A stretch of DNA of 49,886 nucleotides from Xenorhabdus indica (GCF_014467235.1 NZ_NKHP01000028.1:1-49886), one strand, 5' to 3'. Positions 39,728-49,024 are shown, numbered from the stretch's first letter. Program-made: numbers and translations. The notes: a model not told the origin generated them from the sequence alone.

Positions 39728-40248
39728 AGGTGCGTGACGCGGCAGAAGCAGTCAGGTGCCTGTGTTATCAGTTAAACGGGTTCCAGCAGGCGCTGGCTGA
39801 CGGGCACATCCGCATTCGCATTGCCGGGCGGGATATGACAGCGCAATCCATTCCGGCAGGCATGAATCACCCGCTGAATGATGGCGATACCGTGACGATT
39901 GTGCCGGTAGTCAGAGGGGCAGGCGGAAATAGTGCGGGGATAGGGATGGCGGTGCTGGGCGTGGTCGCCGTTGCTGCCGCGTTCTATACGGGCGGTGCGT
40001 CGATTGGCATGTGGAGTGCCTATACGGCAGGGCTGGCGATGGCGGGGGTTGCGCTGCTGGCGGCTGGGATGGCAACCATGTTGACCAAAATGCCGGATAG
40101 CCCAGAGATGGGATCCAGCAAAACCGAGGGCAACCGCTATTTCAGTTCACTGGAAAACCGTATCGGGCAGGGTTATCCGGTGCCCATTGCTTACGGTGAG
40201 CTGGTTGTAGGGTCGAACGTGATTTCTCAGGGTCTGGAGACAGAATAA
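39670..40248 (+). CDS. I: Tail assembly protein I-like
   Basis: A 192-residue protein with a ubiquitin-like N-terminal part (LQLGGHLRRFGRRYELEVRD; GDTVTIVPVVRGAGG) and a hydrophobic glycine/alanine middle (GIGMAVLGVVAVAAAFYTGG) typical of gpI. Overlaps K by 58 bases and J by one base (TAATG). GGAGG SD. Confidence 0.86.
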   Translation: MVKLQLGGHLRRFGRRYELEVRDAAEAVRCLCYQLNGFQQALADGHIRIRIAGRDMTAQSIPAGMNHPLNDGDTVTIVPVVRGAGGNSAGIGMAVLGVVAVAAAFYTGGASIGMWSAYTAGLAMAGVALLAAGMATMLTKMPDSPEMGSSKTEGNRYFSSLENRIGQGYPVPIAYGELVVGSNVISQGLETE

Positions 40249-43200
40249 TGGCAAAAGGTGGCGGCAAGGGCAGTACCCCGAAATTGCTGGATGATAATCT
40301 GAAGAATAAGCAGTTTCTGAACATTGTTGATCTGATTAGTGAAGGGCAAATCGAAGGACCCGTCGGTGGCCTGCATGGATTCAGAATTAACGGGACGCCT
40401 GTTGTTGATAAAAGTGGCCATCCCAATATTCATGGTGTCACTGTCCAGTGGCGAGCAGGAACGCAATCTCAGGAACCGTTAAGCGATTACCCGTTTGTCG
40501 AAAGTGAAATTCCGGTCGGTGTCGAAGTGAAGAAAGAGACACCTGTTCTGAGGTCGGTATCGAACCGGGATGTGGATCGGGTCAGGTTTACCGTGGGGGT
40601 CAGTCAGCTTGTACAGACCGATAACAAAGGCAATCAGAGCAATACCTCAGTGCAATTGGCTATTGATGTGAATGACGGCTCCGGCTGGTACAACGCCAAG
40701 TTTGTGCATATTGGCCCGGCCAAAATCAGCGGGCAATATTTGGAATCCCACACCATTGAGGCCCCCAGGAAAAAGCCTTTCCAGATCCGGGTATCCCGTT
40801 TAACGGATGACAGCAAAAGTGACCAGCTTCGCAATGGGACGATCTGGGCCAGTTATACCGAAATGACCGATACCCTGATGAGCTACCCCAACAGTGCCGT
40901 GGTGGGTATGCGCATTGACCGCTCACAGTTTGCCGATACCCCCAAACGCACCTATCACATTAGGGGCATGATTGTGCAGGTGCCGGATAACTATGATCCT
41001 GAAACGCGTGAGTACAAAGGCGTCTGGACAGGGCGTTTTAAGCCTGCTTACACCAATAATCCTGCATGGATATTCTACGACCTGGTGACCAATACCCGTT
41101 ATGGTATCGGGAAGCTGATGGGATCTTTTGGTTGTGACAAATTCGCCCTCTATGCCATCGCACAATATTGTGACCAGCTTGTGCCTGATGGATTGGGGGG
41201 GACTGAACCCCGCTTTACCTGTAATGCTTACATCGCCACCCAACGTAAGGCACGGGATGTACTGGATGATCTGGCTTCTGTTTTTCGGGGGATGCAGGTC
41301 TGGAACGGCTTGCAACTGACCTGCTTTCAGGACAGGCCCTCAGATCCGGTCTGGACATTTACCCAGGCCAACGTGGTTGAGGGGAAATTTAACTACAGTG
41401 CGGCAGCAAAGAAAGCCCGGCATACGGTTATCGAAGTCACATGGACTAACCCGGATAACGGCTGGAAAGAAGAGCGGGAACTGATTCAGGATGATGCACT
41501 GGTTGATCGCTTGGGGCTGAATGTCAAAAAGGTGACGGCTTTTGGTTGCACCAGCCGAGGGCAGGCGCATCGGGTGGGTAGATGGATAATCGAAACCGAG
41601 AAGCTCGAAACGGATTCCGTCGCGTTCAGTACTGGCCGGGAAGGGATCAACTGCATACCGGGTGATATTGTTGAAATTGCCGATAATACTTTCGCCGCCG
41701 CCCGTATTGGCGGGCGTGTGCTTTCCTTCGCCGGTAAGGAAGTGCGTCTTGATGCATCCGCGGCGTTCTCGCAAAGGGAATCAGGCTATTTCTCCTATAT
41801 GGGCAGTGAAGGGAAGTTTGTTCGGGTGGAGATTGAAACGGTCGACGGTGATGTGATTACCTTAAAAGAGGCCCCTGTGGGATTGCGGCAATGGGGCGTG
41901 TTTTCCATTTCCAAGCGATCACTCGTGACACGGCTGTTCAGGGTGATGAGCATTAGCGAAGACACGAAAACCGGTAATTACAATTTCACCTGCATTCAGC
42001 ATGAACCGCAAAAAGAGGCGATTGTGGATAACGGCGTCGATTTTCAGGGCAATCCTACCACACAAAACGTGATCCGCCTTCCCAATATTGAGCGCCTGAG
42101 CATAGCCTATATTCTCGATAGTTCGCAGGTACAAGCCCGTGCCATGTGGGCGACGACCACAGTCAACCGGGCTATCACCTTTGATGTGACGGTCTATCGT
42201 GACAATAAAGTGGTCTCACAGGGTAATACCCCAGAGCTGGAGTATTATTTCCATGGATTGGATTCGGGCGTGTATCAGGTCGGCGTTCGCGCCCGTGATA
42301 ACAGCGGGATGCTGGGAGATGAGTCCAGGGTACAGATGGTGATTGGTGCGCCAAGTGCCCCGTCTGTCATCAATATTGAACCCGGTTTTTTTGAGCTGAA
42401 AGCCATTCCACATATCAGCGCCCCTAAGACACTGGAGACGCAATTTGAATTCTGGTTTTCAGAAAAGCCGATCACCAATATCAATGACGTCGAAGCCAGG
42501 GCCGATTTTCTCGGTATTGCCAAATTCTGGACAAAAGGGCAACTGAGAGCCGGAACAGCTTACTGGTTCTATGTCCGCAGTATCAACGAATTCGGTAAAT
42601 CGCATTTTGTCGAAGCGGAGGGCAAGCCCGATGATAACGCAAAAGAAATATTAGACATTACCGGTAAGCAATTTTTGTCCTCTGAAAGCGGGAAACGTCT
42701 GGCAGAGAAAATGGATGTTAACAGCGAGAAAACAACGGAACTGGAACGCCGTGCACGGGAGTTAGGCAATAAGGCCCTCAACCTTGAGCAGCAAATTGGC
42801 GATGTAGCGGAAGGGGTGATGACCAACACCCATTTCAGCACCCAGATCAGCCATCACCTGCAGGAAGAGGTGCGTGACCGCAAAGCGGATATCACCCGTC
42901 TTGAACAGGTACAGGCGGATGATCAGAAGGCCCACGCCAAGTTTCAGGAACAAATCAGTGCTGAAGTGGCGGATAACCGGGCAGCGGTGCTGGAGGTTCG
43001 AGAATCACAGGCCACACAAGAAGAGGCCGTTGCGAAAGAAATCAGTCAGGTTAAGGCCAGCCTGCAAACAACTGACAATAATTTACAGGATGTGGTTGGG
43101 CGAGTCACCCAGAACACCGACGCGATTGCCAGCGCAACCGATGCTCAGGCGCAGTTTGAACAGACTACCCGTGCTCAGTTTGAAGCGCAACGCAGTAACA

Positions 43201-44339
43201 TCAGTAAGATGGAAAAGACCGTCACGGAGGCTGAAAGTGCAATAGCAGAAGCCCTGATGCAAACCTCAGCCCAGTTCAATTCATTCAATGACCGACAGCG
43301 CGAATCAGAAGCCCGGATTGTACACGTTGAGAAAGCCGTGGCAACGGAGACGAACGCCCGTGCCGAAATGGGTAACCAGATAAACACCCGACTGAAAGAC
43401 GCAGAATCTGCCCTTGTGGAGGTTAAAAAGACCCAGACCGAAACCGACAAGGCGTTGGTCAACAGCCAGACACAATTGCGCGCTGAAATCCAGAAAGGGG
43501 ATACGCAGTTACAGGCAGACATTGATCAGCAGGCGAGTCAGTTATCCGCCATCAACAGCACGTTCAATGAACAGAAAACCGCGATTGCTGACCTTGAGAA
43601 AACCTCAGCGGCATTACGGCAAACTCAGCAAAGCCAGTATGCATCGCAACAGGCCCAAATCACCCACCTGAATGACACGTTAAGCCATCAGGAACGTTCA
43701 CAAGCGGAAGCTACCCTGCAACTGGCGGCACAGACCAGTGAATCCGCCGGGGAGCAGCGGCAGATAAAGGCGGCAATCAGCCGGATAGATAAGGTACTGA
43801 CGGATGAGCGTCAGGCGTTTGCCCAGTCCATTGAAACCCTGACGGCAAAGGTGGGCGAGAACGTCGCTGCCCTGGAAGAAAAAGCGACGGCGGTCTTTGA
43901 TATCGACGGTAATGGGTATGCCATCAGGGATATCGGGGCGGGGGTGAAATATAAAGGACAGCTCTATAAAGCCGGGATGGTGATTGGTGCGGAAGTGAAA
44001 AATGGTCAGGTCATCACCAATATTGGTTTTACTGCGGAGAATTTCGGCTGGTTTAATCCGGCCAGTGGAAAAATGGAGCCGTTCATGATGTCAAAAAACG
44101 GTCAGTTGTTTATCCGTGATGCTTTTATAGACACAGCAACAATCCAGAGCTTAATGGTAGGCCTGAATATCCAATCAACCAACTACGTACCGAATCAAAG
44201 CGGGTTCAAAATGGATGCAACTACTGGATTCTTTGAGATGAACGGGGGTAATGGACAGGCAGGCATTAATATCAAACCTAACGGTATCCAGCTCAAGGAT
44301 AGTCAGGGACGAGTCAGAATAGAAATGGTGGTGGAATAA
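40248..44339 (+). CDS. J: Host specificity protein J-like (central tail fibre)
   Basis: A 1363-residue tail tip/central fibre protein. N-terminal J core (LLDDNLKNKQFLNIVDLISE, GQIEGPVGGLHGFRINGTPV), fibronectin-like domains around 600-760, long Gln-rich coiled coils (about 840-1210), and a C-terminal fibre with FDIDGNGYAIRDIGAGVKYK. The C-terminal part should set receptor specificity. Confidence 0.92.
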   Translation: MAKGGGKGSTPKLLDDNLKNKQFLNIVDLISEGQIEGPVGGLHGFRINGTPVVDKSGHPNIHGVTVQWRAGTQSQEPLSDYPFVESEIPVGVEVKKETPVLRSVSNRDVDRVRFTVGVSQLVQTDNKGNQSNTSVQLAIDVNDGSGWYNAKFVHIGPAKISGQYLESHTIEAPRKKPFQIRVSRLTDDSKSDQLRNGTIWASYTEMTDTLMSYPNSAVVGMRIDRSQFADTPKRTYHIRGMIVQVPDNYDPETREYKGVWTGRFKPAYTNNPAWIFYDLVTNTRYGIGKLMGSFGCDKFALYAIAQYCDQLVPDGLGGTEPRFTCNAYIATQRKARDVLDDLASVFRGMQVWNGLQLTCFQDRPSDPVWTFTQANVVEGKFNYSAAAKKARHTVIEVTWTNPDNGWKEERELIQDDALVDRLGLNVKKVTAFGCTSRGQAHRVGRWIIETEKLETDSVAFSTGREGINCIPGDIVEIADNTFAAARIGGRVLSFAGKEVRLDASAAFSQRESGYFSYMGSEGKFVRVEIETVDGDVITLKEAPVGLRQWGVFSISKRSLVTRLFRVMSISEDTKTGNYNFTCIQHEPQKEAIVDNGVDFQGNPTTQNVIRLPNIERLSIAYILDSSQVQARAMWATTTVNRAITFDVTVYRDNKVVSQGNTPELEYYFHGLDSGVYQVGVRARDNSGMLGDESRVQMVIGAPSAPSVINIEPGFFELKAIPHISAPKTLETQFEFWFSEKPITNINDVEARADFLGIAKFWTKGQLRAGTAYWFYVRSINEFGKSHFVEAEGKPDDNAKEILDITGKQFLSSESGKRLAEKMDVNSEKTTELERRARELGNKALNLEQQIGDVAEGVMTNTHFSTQISHHLQEEVRDRKADITRLEQVQADDQKAHAKFQEQISAEVADNRAAVLEVRESQATQEEAVAKEISQVKASLQTTDNNLQDVVGRVTQNTDAIASATDAQAQFEQTTRAQFEAQRSNISKMEKTVTEAESAIAEALMQTSAQFNSFNDRQRESEARIVHVEKAVATETNARAEMGNQINTRLKDAESALVEVKKTQTETDKALVNSQTQLRAEIQKGDTQLQADIDQQASQLSAINSTFNEQKTAIADLEKTSAALRQTQQSQYASQQAQITHLNDTLSHQERSQAEATLQLAAQTSESAGEQRQIKAAISRIDKVLTDERQAFAQSIETLTAKVGENVAALEEKATAVFDIDGNGYAIRDIGAGVKYKGQLYKAGMVIGAEVKNGQVITNIGFTAENFGWFNPASGKMEPFMMSKNGQLFIRDAFIDTATIQSLMVGLNIQSTNYVPNQSGFKMDATTGFFEMNGGNGQAGINIKPNGIQLKDSQGRVRIEMVVE

Positions 44340-44653
44340 TGAGCGGGGTTAAATTTAAGGTCTATCACGATCACGGCGGTTATGTAGACCTGCTGGCGGG
44401 GATCGGCGTGTTTATCGGCTCCGTGACAGTGGACAGTTTTTTCAACTCGTGGCGTATTCCCGATGAGTATCTTTCTCAGCGACAGAATATCGCGCCTGTG
44501 GCGACAATAACATCCAATTACCCGGAAAGTGTGGGCGGGCGTTATCCTGCCCCGCTCAACATTCGGGTATCGGGGGATAAGGTCATATGGGATTTTGAAT
44601 CCAGTTACAGTACTCATGTCGCCACGACAATTAACGTGTTTATGAGGTACTAA
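44339..44653 (+). CDS. Hypothetical tail-associated protein, 104 aa
   Basis: MSGVKFKVYHDHGGYVDLLA start in the TAATG at the J stop, so coupled to J. Beta-rich; no family recognised. Probably a tail-tip accessory protein. Confidence 0.6.
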   Translation: MSGVKFKVYHDHGGYVDLLAGIGVFIGSVTVDSFFNSWRIPDEYLSQRQNIAPVATITSNYPESVGGRYPAPLNIRVSGDKVIWDFESSYSTHVATTINVFMRY

Positions 44654-44654
44654 T

Positions 44655-45335
44655 ATGCGAGGCATACTGCGGGTGGACGGCAAGGAGCTAGGCGTTTCAA
44701 ATAGCCAGTGTATGGTGTTGGAAACGGTCATCGAAGCTGACACATCAGTGAGAGACCAATGGGGGATGTGCATAATGAAAAATCGCCTCTCATCCCCAAA
44801 GGGTGCGGATTATGTTTTTTTCTGCACACCTAAAAACCCAAATGATTATTGCATGGCGGAAGTTTTTTATCATGACGGCGTGCTGATGTGCGATGAGTAT
44901 TGCAAAATCTACGCCTACAGAAGGATAAATCACCATGACAAGGTCAGGGGAACGGGGGTGAATATCTATAACGATCAGGGCGGCTTATTTTATTCCTCTT
45001 CCGTCCTCCCGCTCCAGATAACTCAAATTATCGACGTCAGCGGTGAGGTGATGAAAATGGATCCTGACTGGGTAGACGGTGAGCCAGTCTACTCTCATGC
45101 GGTAGTCCATCCCGTTGAACCTGGGTCAATGGTTTCGGCGACAACGTGTGCCCAGCATAGAATCGACCTGTACAACATGGTTTTTTGTCCCAACATATCC
45201 AACCGATACAACTACGTAAAAGTTCTTCCTCATTTTCACGGTCAGTCCGCTCACGGCGGGGATACCTACACGAATTATTGGGTCAGGATATGTCATCACA
45301 TCATCATCGCGAAAGACCCATTTTACAAACAATAA
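44655..45335 (+). CDS. Hypothetical tail-associated protein, 226 aa
   Basis: MRGILRVDGKELGVSNSQCM start; beta-rich, with many Cys, His and Tyr (DYCMAEVFYHDGVLMCDEYC, PHFHGQSAHGG). One base after the previous gene. No family recognised. It may be a tail-tip or receptor-facing structural protein. Confidence 0.58.
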   Translation: MRGILRVDGKELGVSNSQCMVLETVIEADTSVRDQWGMCIMKNRLSSPKGADYVFFCTPKNPNDYCMAEVFYHDGVLMCDEYCKIYAYRRINHHDKVRGTGVNIYNDQGGLFYSSSVLPLQITQIIDVSGEVMKMDPDWVDGEPVYSHAVVHPVEPGSMVSATTCAQHRIDLYNMVFCPNISNRYNYVKVLPHFHGQSAHGGDTYTNYWVRICHHIIIAKDPFYKQ

Positions 45336-45345
45336 GGAAATTACA

Positions 45346-46818
45346 ATGCTCTATTCACAAGGCACTATCTCTACCGTGTCCGGCTCGGCTATTGTCCGCG
45401 GCACCGACACCAAGTTTAAAGACAACCTGAACGGTATTGCGCCGGGGCAGGTGATCATCATCCAGTCCGGCAGCAGTAATTTATTGCATATGATACAGGC
45501 GGTAAATTCCGATACCGAACTGGTACTGGCGGATAAAGTTAAAGTGACGCTGAATAACGTGACTTATCAGATCCAGACGACTGTGCCTAACTCTATTTCT
45601 GATGGTGTCCGGCATATGTGTGCCATTAACAGCAATATCATTCAGTTTCTCCAGAATATGGATAAGTGGATGAGCCAGAATGGGGCGGTGGAAGTGACGT
45701 TGCCGAATGGGCAGACGGTGTCGTTGCAGTCGATAAAAGCGCTGCAAGCGGCGATGGAGGAAAAGCTGGATAAATCCCAGAACGGGGCAGATATTCCGAA
45801 TAAAGTAGAGTTTGTGAAGAATATTGATGCCTATCCAAAAACTGGAGGGATCATTAATGGTGAGGTTTATGCTGATAAATACTGGTCTAAAACTGCTTTG
45901 AATCTTGGGGAAGGGGACTGGGGGACGTATCATGGCATGCGCTTAGGTGGGGTAGATGCAGCTGGATTTGAGGGAAATAACCTTGAAATTTGCTCATGGT
46001 ATGGCATTGGTTTTTACTCAGCATTGAATAAAAAAACTAATATCTATTTGGACGTACGTGATGGTCATATTGTGACAAAAGGAAATGTTAATAGTAATCA
46101 ACTTGTCGCGAACTCATTGGTATTAGGTAGTGGTAGTCTTAACGTTGGCACTATGGATAACGCTGGTTTTGAGGGTAACAATATAGAGATCCGTTCATGG
46201 TTTGGGGTTGGCTTTTATTCAACAGCGGCTAACCAAACGAGTATTTTTTTCGACGTCCGTACTGGAGATATGGCAACCAGAGGAACGATTCGAGCCGGTA
46301 ATGGCGTTGTGCTCTCTTTAGGGCAAAACTGTCATCAAGATGGCAGTGGGTATATAAGACCCAGTTCCCCTATTCTCCAAATCTACCCGACCGGCAAATT
46401 CACCACCAACGACGAATCCGAAGGCGCGACCGTCTCCAAACTCGGCCTCGGTCATTATCAGGTCACGGGCGTACTGGGCTATAACGCCGATGGCGCCTGG
46501 GGGGTGCATGGTGGTATCTCCTCCCCTAAAAACAACAACGGGCTGGAACTCATCTACATTGATGACAAGGTGAACAAAGACGGCAGCATCACGATTGAAA
46601 CCTTCCACCGTCAGCATGCGCACTTGCCTGAACGGTTCCAGAACAAGCGAATCAAAGCCATTGTCGACGGGGAAAAGGTTTACTATCAGGACGGTGAACC
46701 CTGTGATCTTCCCGAAGGCTGTCGGTTAGATGTGCGTGTCCAGATGCCGGCGGATTCGGTGTGGAATTTGAAGCAGAAGGCAGCAGAGGTTGCTACTGAT
46801 ATTGACCAGCCTGAATAG
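45346..46818 (+). CDS. Side tail fibre protein
   Basis: A 490-residue fibre. Residues 1-120: conserved attachment region (MLYSQGTISTVSGSAIVRGT; GIAPGQVIIIQSG). About 150-165: QNGADIPNKVEFVKNI linker. About 195-330: two copies of an AGFEGNN(L/I)EI-(C/R)-SW(Y/F)G(I/V)GFYS repeat, each ending DVR-(D/T)-G. C-terminal part is a new, probably variable tip. AAGGA SD. Codon and base use becomes A/T-rich in the repeat region, consistent with acquired tips. Confidence 0.82.
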   Translation: MLYSQGTISTVSGSAIVRGTDTKFKDNLNGIAPGQVIIIQSGSSNLLHMIQAVNSDTELVLADKVKVTLNNVTYQIQTTVPNSISDGVRHMCAINSNIIQFLQNMDKWMSQNGAVEVTLPNGQTVSLQSIKALQAAMEEKLDKSQNGADIPNKVEFVKNIDAYPKTGGIINGEVYADKYWSKTALNLGEGDWGTYHGMRLGGVDAAGFEGNNLEICSWYGIGFYSALNKKTNIYLDVRDGHIVTKGNVNSNQLVANSLVLGSGSLNVGTMDNAGFEGNNIEIRSWFGVGFYSTAANQTSIFFDVRTGDMATRGTIRAGNGVVLSLGQNCHQDGSGYIRPSSPILQIYPTGKFTTNDESEGATVSKLGLGHYQVTGVLGYNADGAWGVHGGISSPKNNNGLELIYIDDKVNKDGSITIETFHRQHAHLPERFQNKRIKAIVDGEKVYYQDGEPCDLPEGCRLDVRVQMPADSVWNLKQKAAEVATDIDQPE

Positions 46819-46830
46819 ATGGAGTAAGGA

Positions 46831-46848
46831 CAGGGGCAATAGCCCCTG
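46831..46848. terminator. Hairpin between the two fibre genes
   Basis: CAGGGGC-aata-GCCCCTG, 12 bases after the fibre stop; no T-run, so a weak or bidirectional stop. Confidence 0.4.
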
Positions 46849-46941
46849 ATGTGTGCACTGATACCTTAGGTTTATTGACCCTGCTTCCGATTTTATCTAA
46901 TTATTATCAGGCCATATTTTACTGTAATAGTAAAAATCTCA

Positions 46942-47589
46942 TTAAAATCCAATTACAATCCACATTGCAGTTCCTGCAGAACCTGTACGATATAGAGTGC
47001 CACCTGACGTTGTTATATCTTGAATAGAGGTATTTCCGTCATTATTGCCATTTGTAGGATCCATTGTGGATATTGACAATACAGCATTCGGAAATTTCTG
47101 CGGCCATTTTATAGGTATCCCATCATTAATTCTCTCACTTGATCTACCCCATTGTATGATTAAACCTGTATCTCCACACTGCCACCAACCATTTTCAGTC
47201 AATAGTGCTGTGTTCTTGACTCGAGTTAGCGCTTCCGTTAAACCAATGTTTTTCACAAACTCTTTTTTATCAGGAACATCTGCCCCATTCTGGTTTTTCT
47301 CCAAATAGAGATCAGAATGATTGTTCAGGGCGTTTTGATTGGCAGTATTAGCCAAATCATATGCGTTTTTAACAGCTTTAGAGGTTGCGACGGTTACCTC
47401 GCTGTTACTGTCTGTCTCATTACTTAGTGTGACAAATCCTGGTTCTGTCTGAGTTGCATATGGGTGATTACGGCTTTTGGCATGCTCTTCTATCGCGTCT
47501 TTGATTGAATCTTTGACATATTCCGGTGTTGTAACGGTAACAAGGCCATCATCGTCTAGGGCGATTATTTCAGGTTTTTTATCTTGCAT
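46942..47589 (-). CDS. Opposite-strand tail fibre protein
   Basis: A 215-residue short fibre: N-terminal TVTTPEYVKDSIKDAIEEHA and GFVTLSNETDSNSEVTVATS, middle NQNGADVPDKKEFVKNIGLT, and a C-terminal gp53-like tip (ENGWWQCGDTGLIIQWGRSS, then a GTAMWIVIGF end). The middle matches the side fibre linker on the other strand. It appears complete, with its own start. It may be a spare fibre or part of an old inversion/exchange region. Tail fibres on the reverse strand are unusual for a lambda-type operon. Confidence 0.8.
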   Translation of the reverse strand: MQDKKPEIIALDDDGLVTVTTPEYVKDSIKDAIEEHAKSRNHPYATQTEPGFVTLSNETDSNSEVTVATSKAVKNAYDLANTANQNALNNHSDLYLEKNQNGADVPDKKEFVKNIGLTEALTRVKNTALLTENGWWQCGDTGLIIQWGRSSERINDGIPIKWPQKFPNAVLSISTMDPTNGNNDGNTSIQDITTSGGTLYRTGSAGTAMWIVIGF

Positions 47590-47888
47590 AGTTATTCCCT
47601 CATTTAATCAACAATACACATTGCTAAGTAACATGAAGGCGGTGGGAGACTTCTCCGCCGGTGAACATCAATAAAATGGTTCATCAATATTGGAGAGTAC
47701 GGCTTGATTACTATTTGATAGGTTGCATATTTTGTTGGCAGGATGACATAAAATGGCAGGTGGGGAATTAACAAAGTTTATTAGATAATTAATGAAAATT
47801 GATGAACTTTTCATCTTTGACTGATTGATATTTTTTATTTTCGGCTACGTGTTAGGTTATAAATTAGTTATGACGGATGGCTTAAGTT
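47590..47888. other. Intergenic stretch between fibre and antitoxin debris
   Basis: No gene found. A GGCGG/CCGCC inverted repeat lies near 47638-47659. A/T-rich DNA with several TTGATA/TATTTTT-like boxes near 47820-47840 may include promoters, but none stands out. Confidence 0.35.
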
Positions 47889-47980
47889 ATGAATAGTAAT
47901 GAAGATTATGTCAGTATCCCTTATACCAAAGGTGCTAATGACGGTGAAACGATTCCTCATGAAGTCATTAGCACTAATCA
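47889..47980 (+). pseudogene. Fragment of a module-2-type antitoxin gene
   Basis: Encodes EDYVSIPYTKGANDGETIPHEVIS-type sequence, the same segment as residues 36-60 of the antitoxin at 37531, with a 23-base identical DNA stretch (from 47901). The HTH half is gone; the frame continues into unrelated sequence and then into the higA remnant. Confidence 0.7.
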
Positions 47981-48014
47981 TTGGGCGCATGACCAACTAC
48001 GAGGATTACCACTA

Positions 48015-48303
48015 ATGAAGATGTTTAACCCCCCTCACCCCAGTGAGGTCATCGCTGATGCTTTAGAAGAGTTGAGCTTAGGTATCCATGTCTTGCCAGG
48101 GCATTAGATGTTGCTCCTTCTACAGCGCAGCGTCTTGTGACCTGTAAAGCCTCTGTCACGCCAGAAATGGCAGTGAAATTGCGGTTCTTGGTAGTAGCCC
48201 TCGGCTTTGGTTGAAGTTACAAGAATCTTACAGTCTTGATAAAGCTGAAAAAACCGTGGATGTTTCAAAATTAACTCCATTATTTACGCCAGTGAACTAT
48301 TAG
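48015..48303 (+). pseudogene. higA: higA antitoxin remnant with frameshifts
   Basis: Reassembled by shifting frame: [20 protein letters not shown], then [15 protein letters not shown], then [10 protein letters not shown], and after another shift [17 protein letters not shown] to [12 protein letters not shown] and a stop. That is the whole HigA architecture (N-terminal, HTH, C-terminal) with at least two frame changes and small deletions. No higB is visible before it. Confidence 0.78.
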
Positions 48304-48310
48304 TAAATGT

Positions 48311-48334
48311 AAGCCGCATGATGCGGCTTTTTTT
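48311..48334 (+). terminator. Terminator after the higA remnant
   Basis: AAGCCGCAT/ATGCGGCTT stem followed by TTTTT on the plus strand; it also abuts the end of the convergent antitoxin gene. Confidence 0.75.
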
Positions 48335-48614
48335 AACTGTTGCGTCGATAGCCGAAATCAAGCTGGAAACCACAGGCTTTTGCATAATTTACCAGTGTAC
48401 TTAAAGTTGGGTTGCTTTTTCCTTTTTCCAGCCGGGAAATGTTACTTTCTTTAGTCCCCATTCGATCAGCCACTTGTTGTTGGGTTAGCTTCGCCTCAGT
48501 ACGCATACTCAACAATGTGTTGATGAGTTCAAACTCATCATTTAACTCATCATAAGCCTGTTTCACTTCTGGGTCTTGTAATGCTTTAGCTTTAAGGGCT
48601 TGTAGTTGACTCAT
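48333..48614 (-). CDS. XRE-family antitoxin (module 5)
   Basis: A 93-residue protein with an N-terminal helical arm (LKAKALQDPEVKQAYDELND) and an HTH (LTQQQVADRMGTKESNISRL), typical of HigA-like antitoxins that follow a Gp49-type toxin. Its start overlaps the toxin stop by four bases. Confidence 0.88.
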   Translation of the reverse strand: MSQLQALKAKALQDPEVKQAYDELNDEFELINTLLSMRTEAKLTQQQVADRMGTKESNISRLEKGKSNPTLSTLVNYAKACGFQLDFGYRRNS

Positions 48615-48931
48615 TTTTTCACCTCTTTCATACGGCTTTTGGCTAAGTCTAGATCTTTCTTAGGTGTTTTTTGGCTCTTCTTAACAAAAGCATGGAGAAT
48701 GTAGATATGCGAACCATCAAGGTAACAGAATAAGCCTCTACCAATTCCTTCCTGAGCTTTTGCTCGTACCTCAAACAAGCCATTACCCATAGGTTCAGTA
48801 TGTGGAGATCCAAGGTTAGCGCCATGTTGTTCCATTAATTCGAGCAGTTTTAGCATTCTTGCTTGAATTTTAGGAGGCATATCCAGAATGCTATCCATTA
48901 CTCCGTGGTAAAAATCAATATTCCAGCTCAT
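48611..48931 (-). CDS. Gp49/HigB-like RelE-fold toxin (module 5)
   Basis: A 106-residue protein: GVMDSILDMPPKIQARMLKL, then NGLFEVRAKAQEGIGRGLFC, HIYILHAFVKKSQKTPKKDL, the phage-derived Gp49/HigB pattern with conserved Arg and Lys-rich end. Probable ribosome-dependent mRNA interferase. AGG eight bases upstream; three palindromic operators lie in front. Confidence 0.88.
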   Translation of the reverse strand: MSWNIDFYHGVMDSILDMPPKIQARMLKLLELMEQHGANLGSPHTEPMGNGLFEVRAKAQEGIGRGLFCYLDGSHIYILHAFVKKSQKTPKKDLDLAKSRMKEVKK

Positions 48932-48948
48932 GTCTGCCTTTTTGTATT

Positions 48949-49024
48949 TATCATATATGATAGATGTTCAGGGTTCAATCTTGGCTTATCATTTATGATA
49001 AGATTTGACTTATCGTATATGATA
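48949..49024 (-). promoter_or_regulatory. Three palindromic operators of module 5
   Basis: TATCATATATGATA (48949-48962), TTATCATTTATGATAA (48986-49001) and TATCGTATATGATA (49011-49024). The repeats are nearly identical TATCAT-ATATGATA palindromes in front of the toxin gene; the antitoxin dimer is the obvious ligand. Confidence 0.78.
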
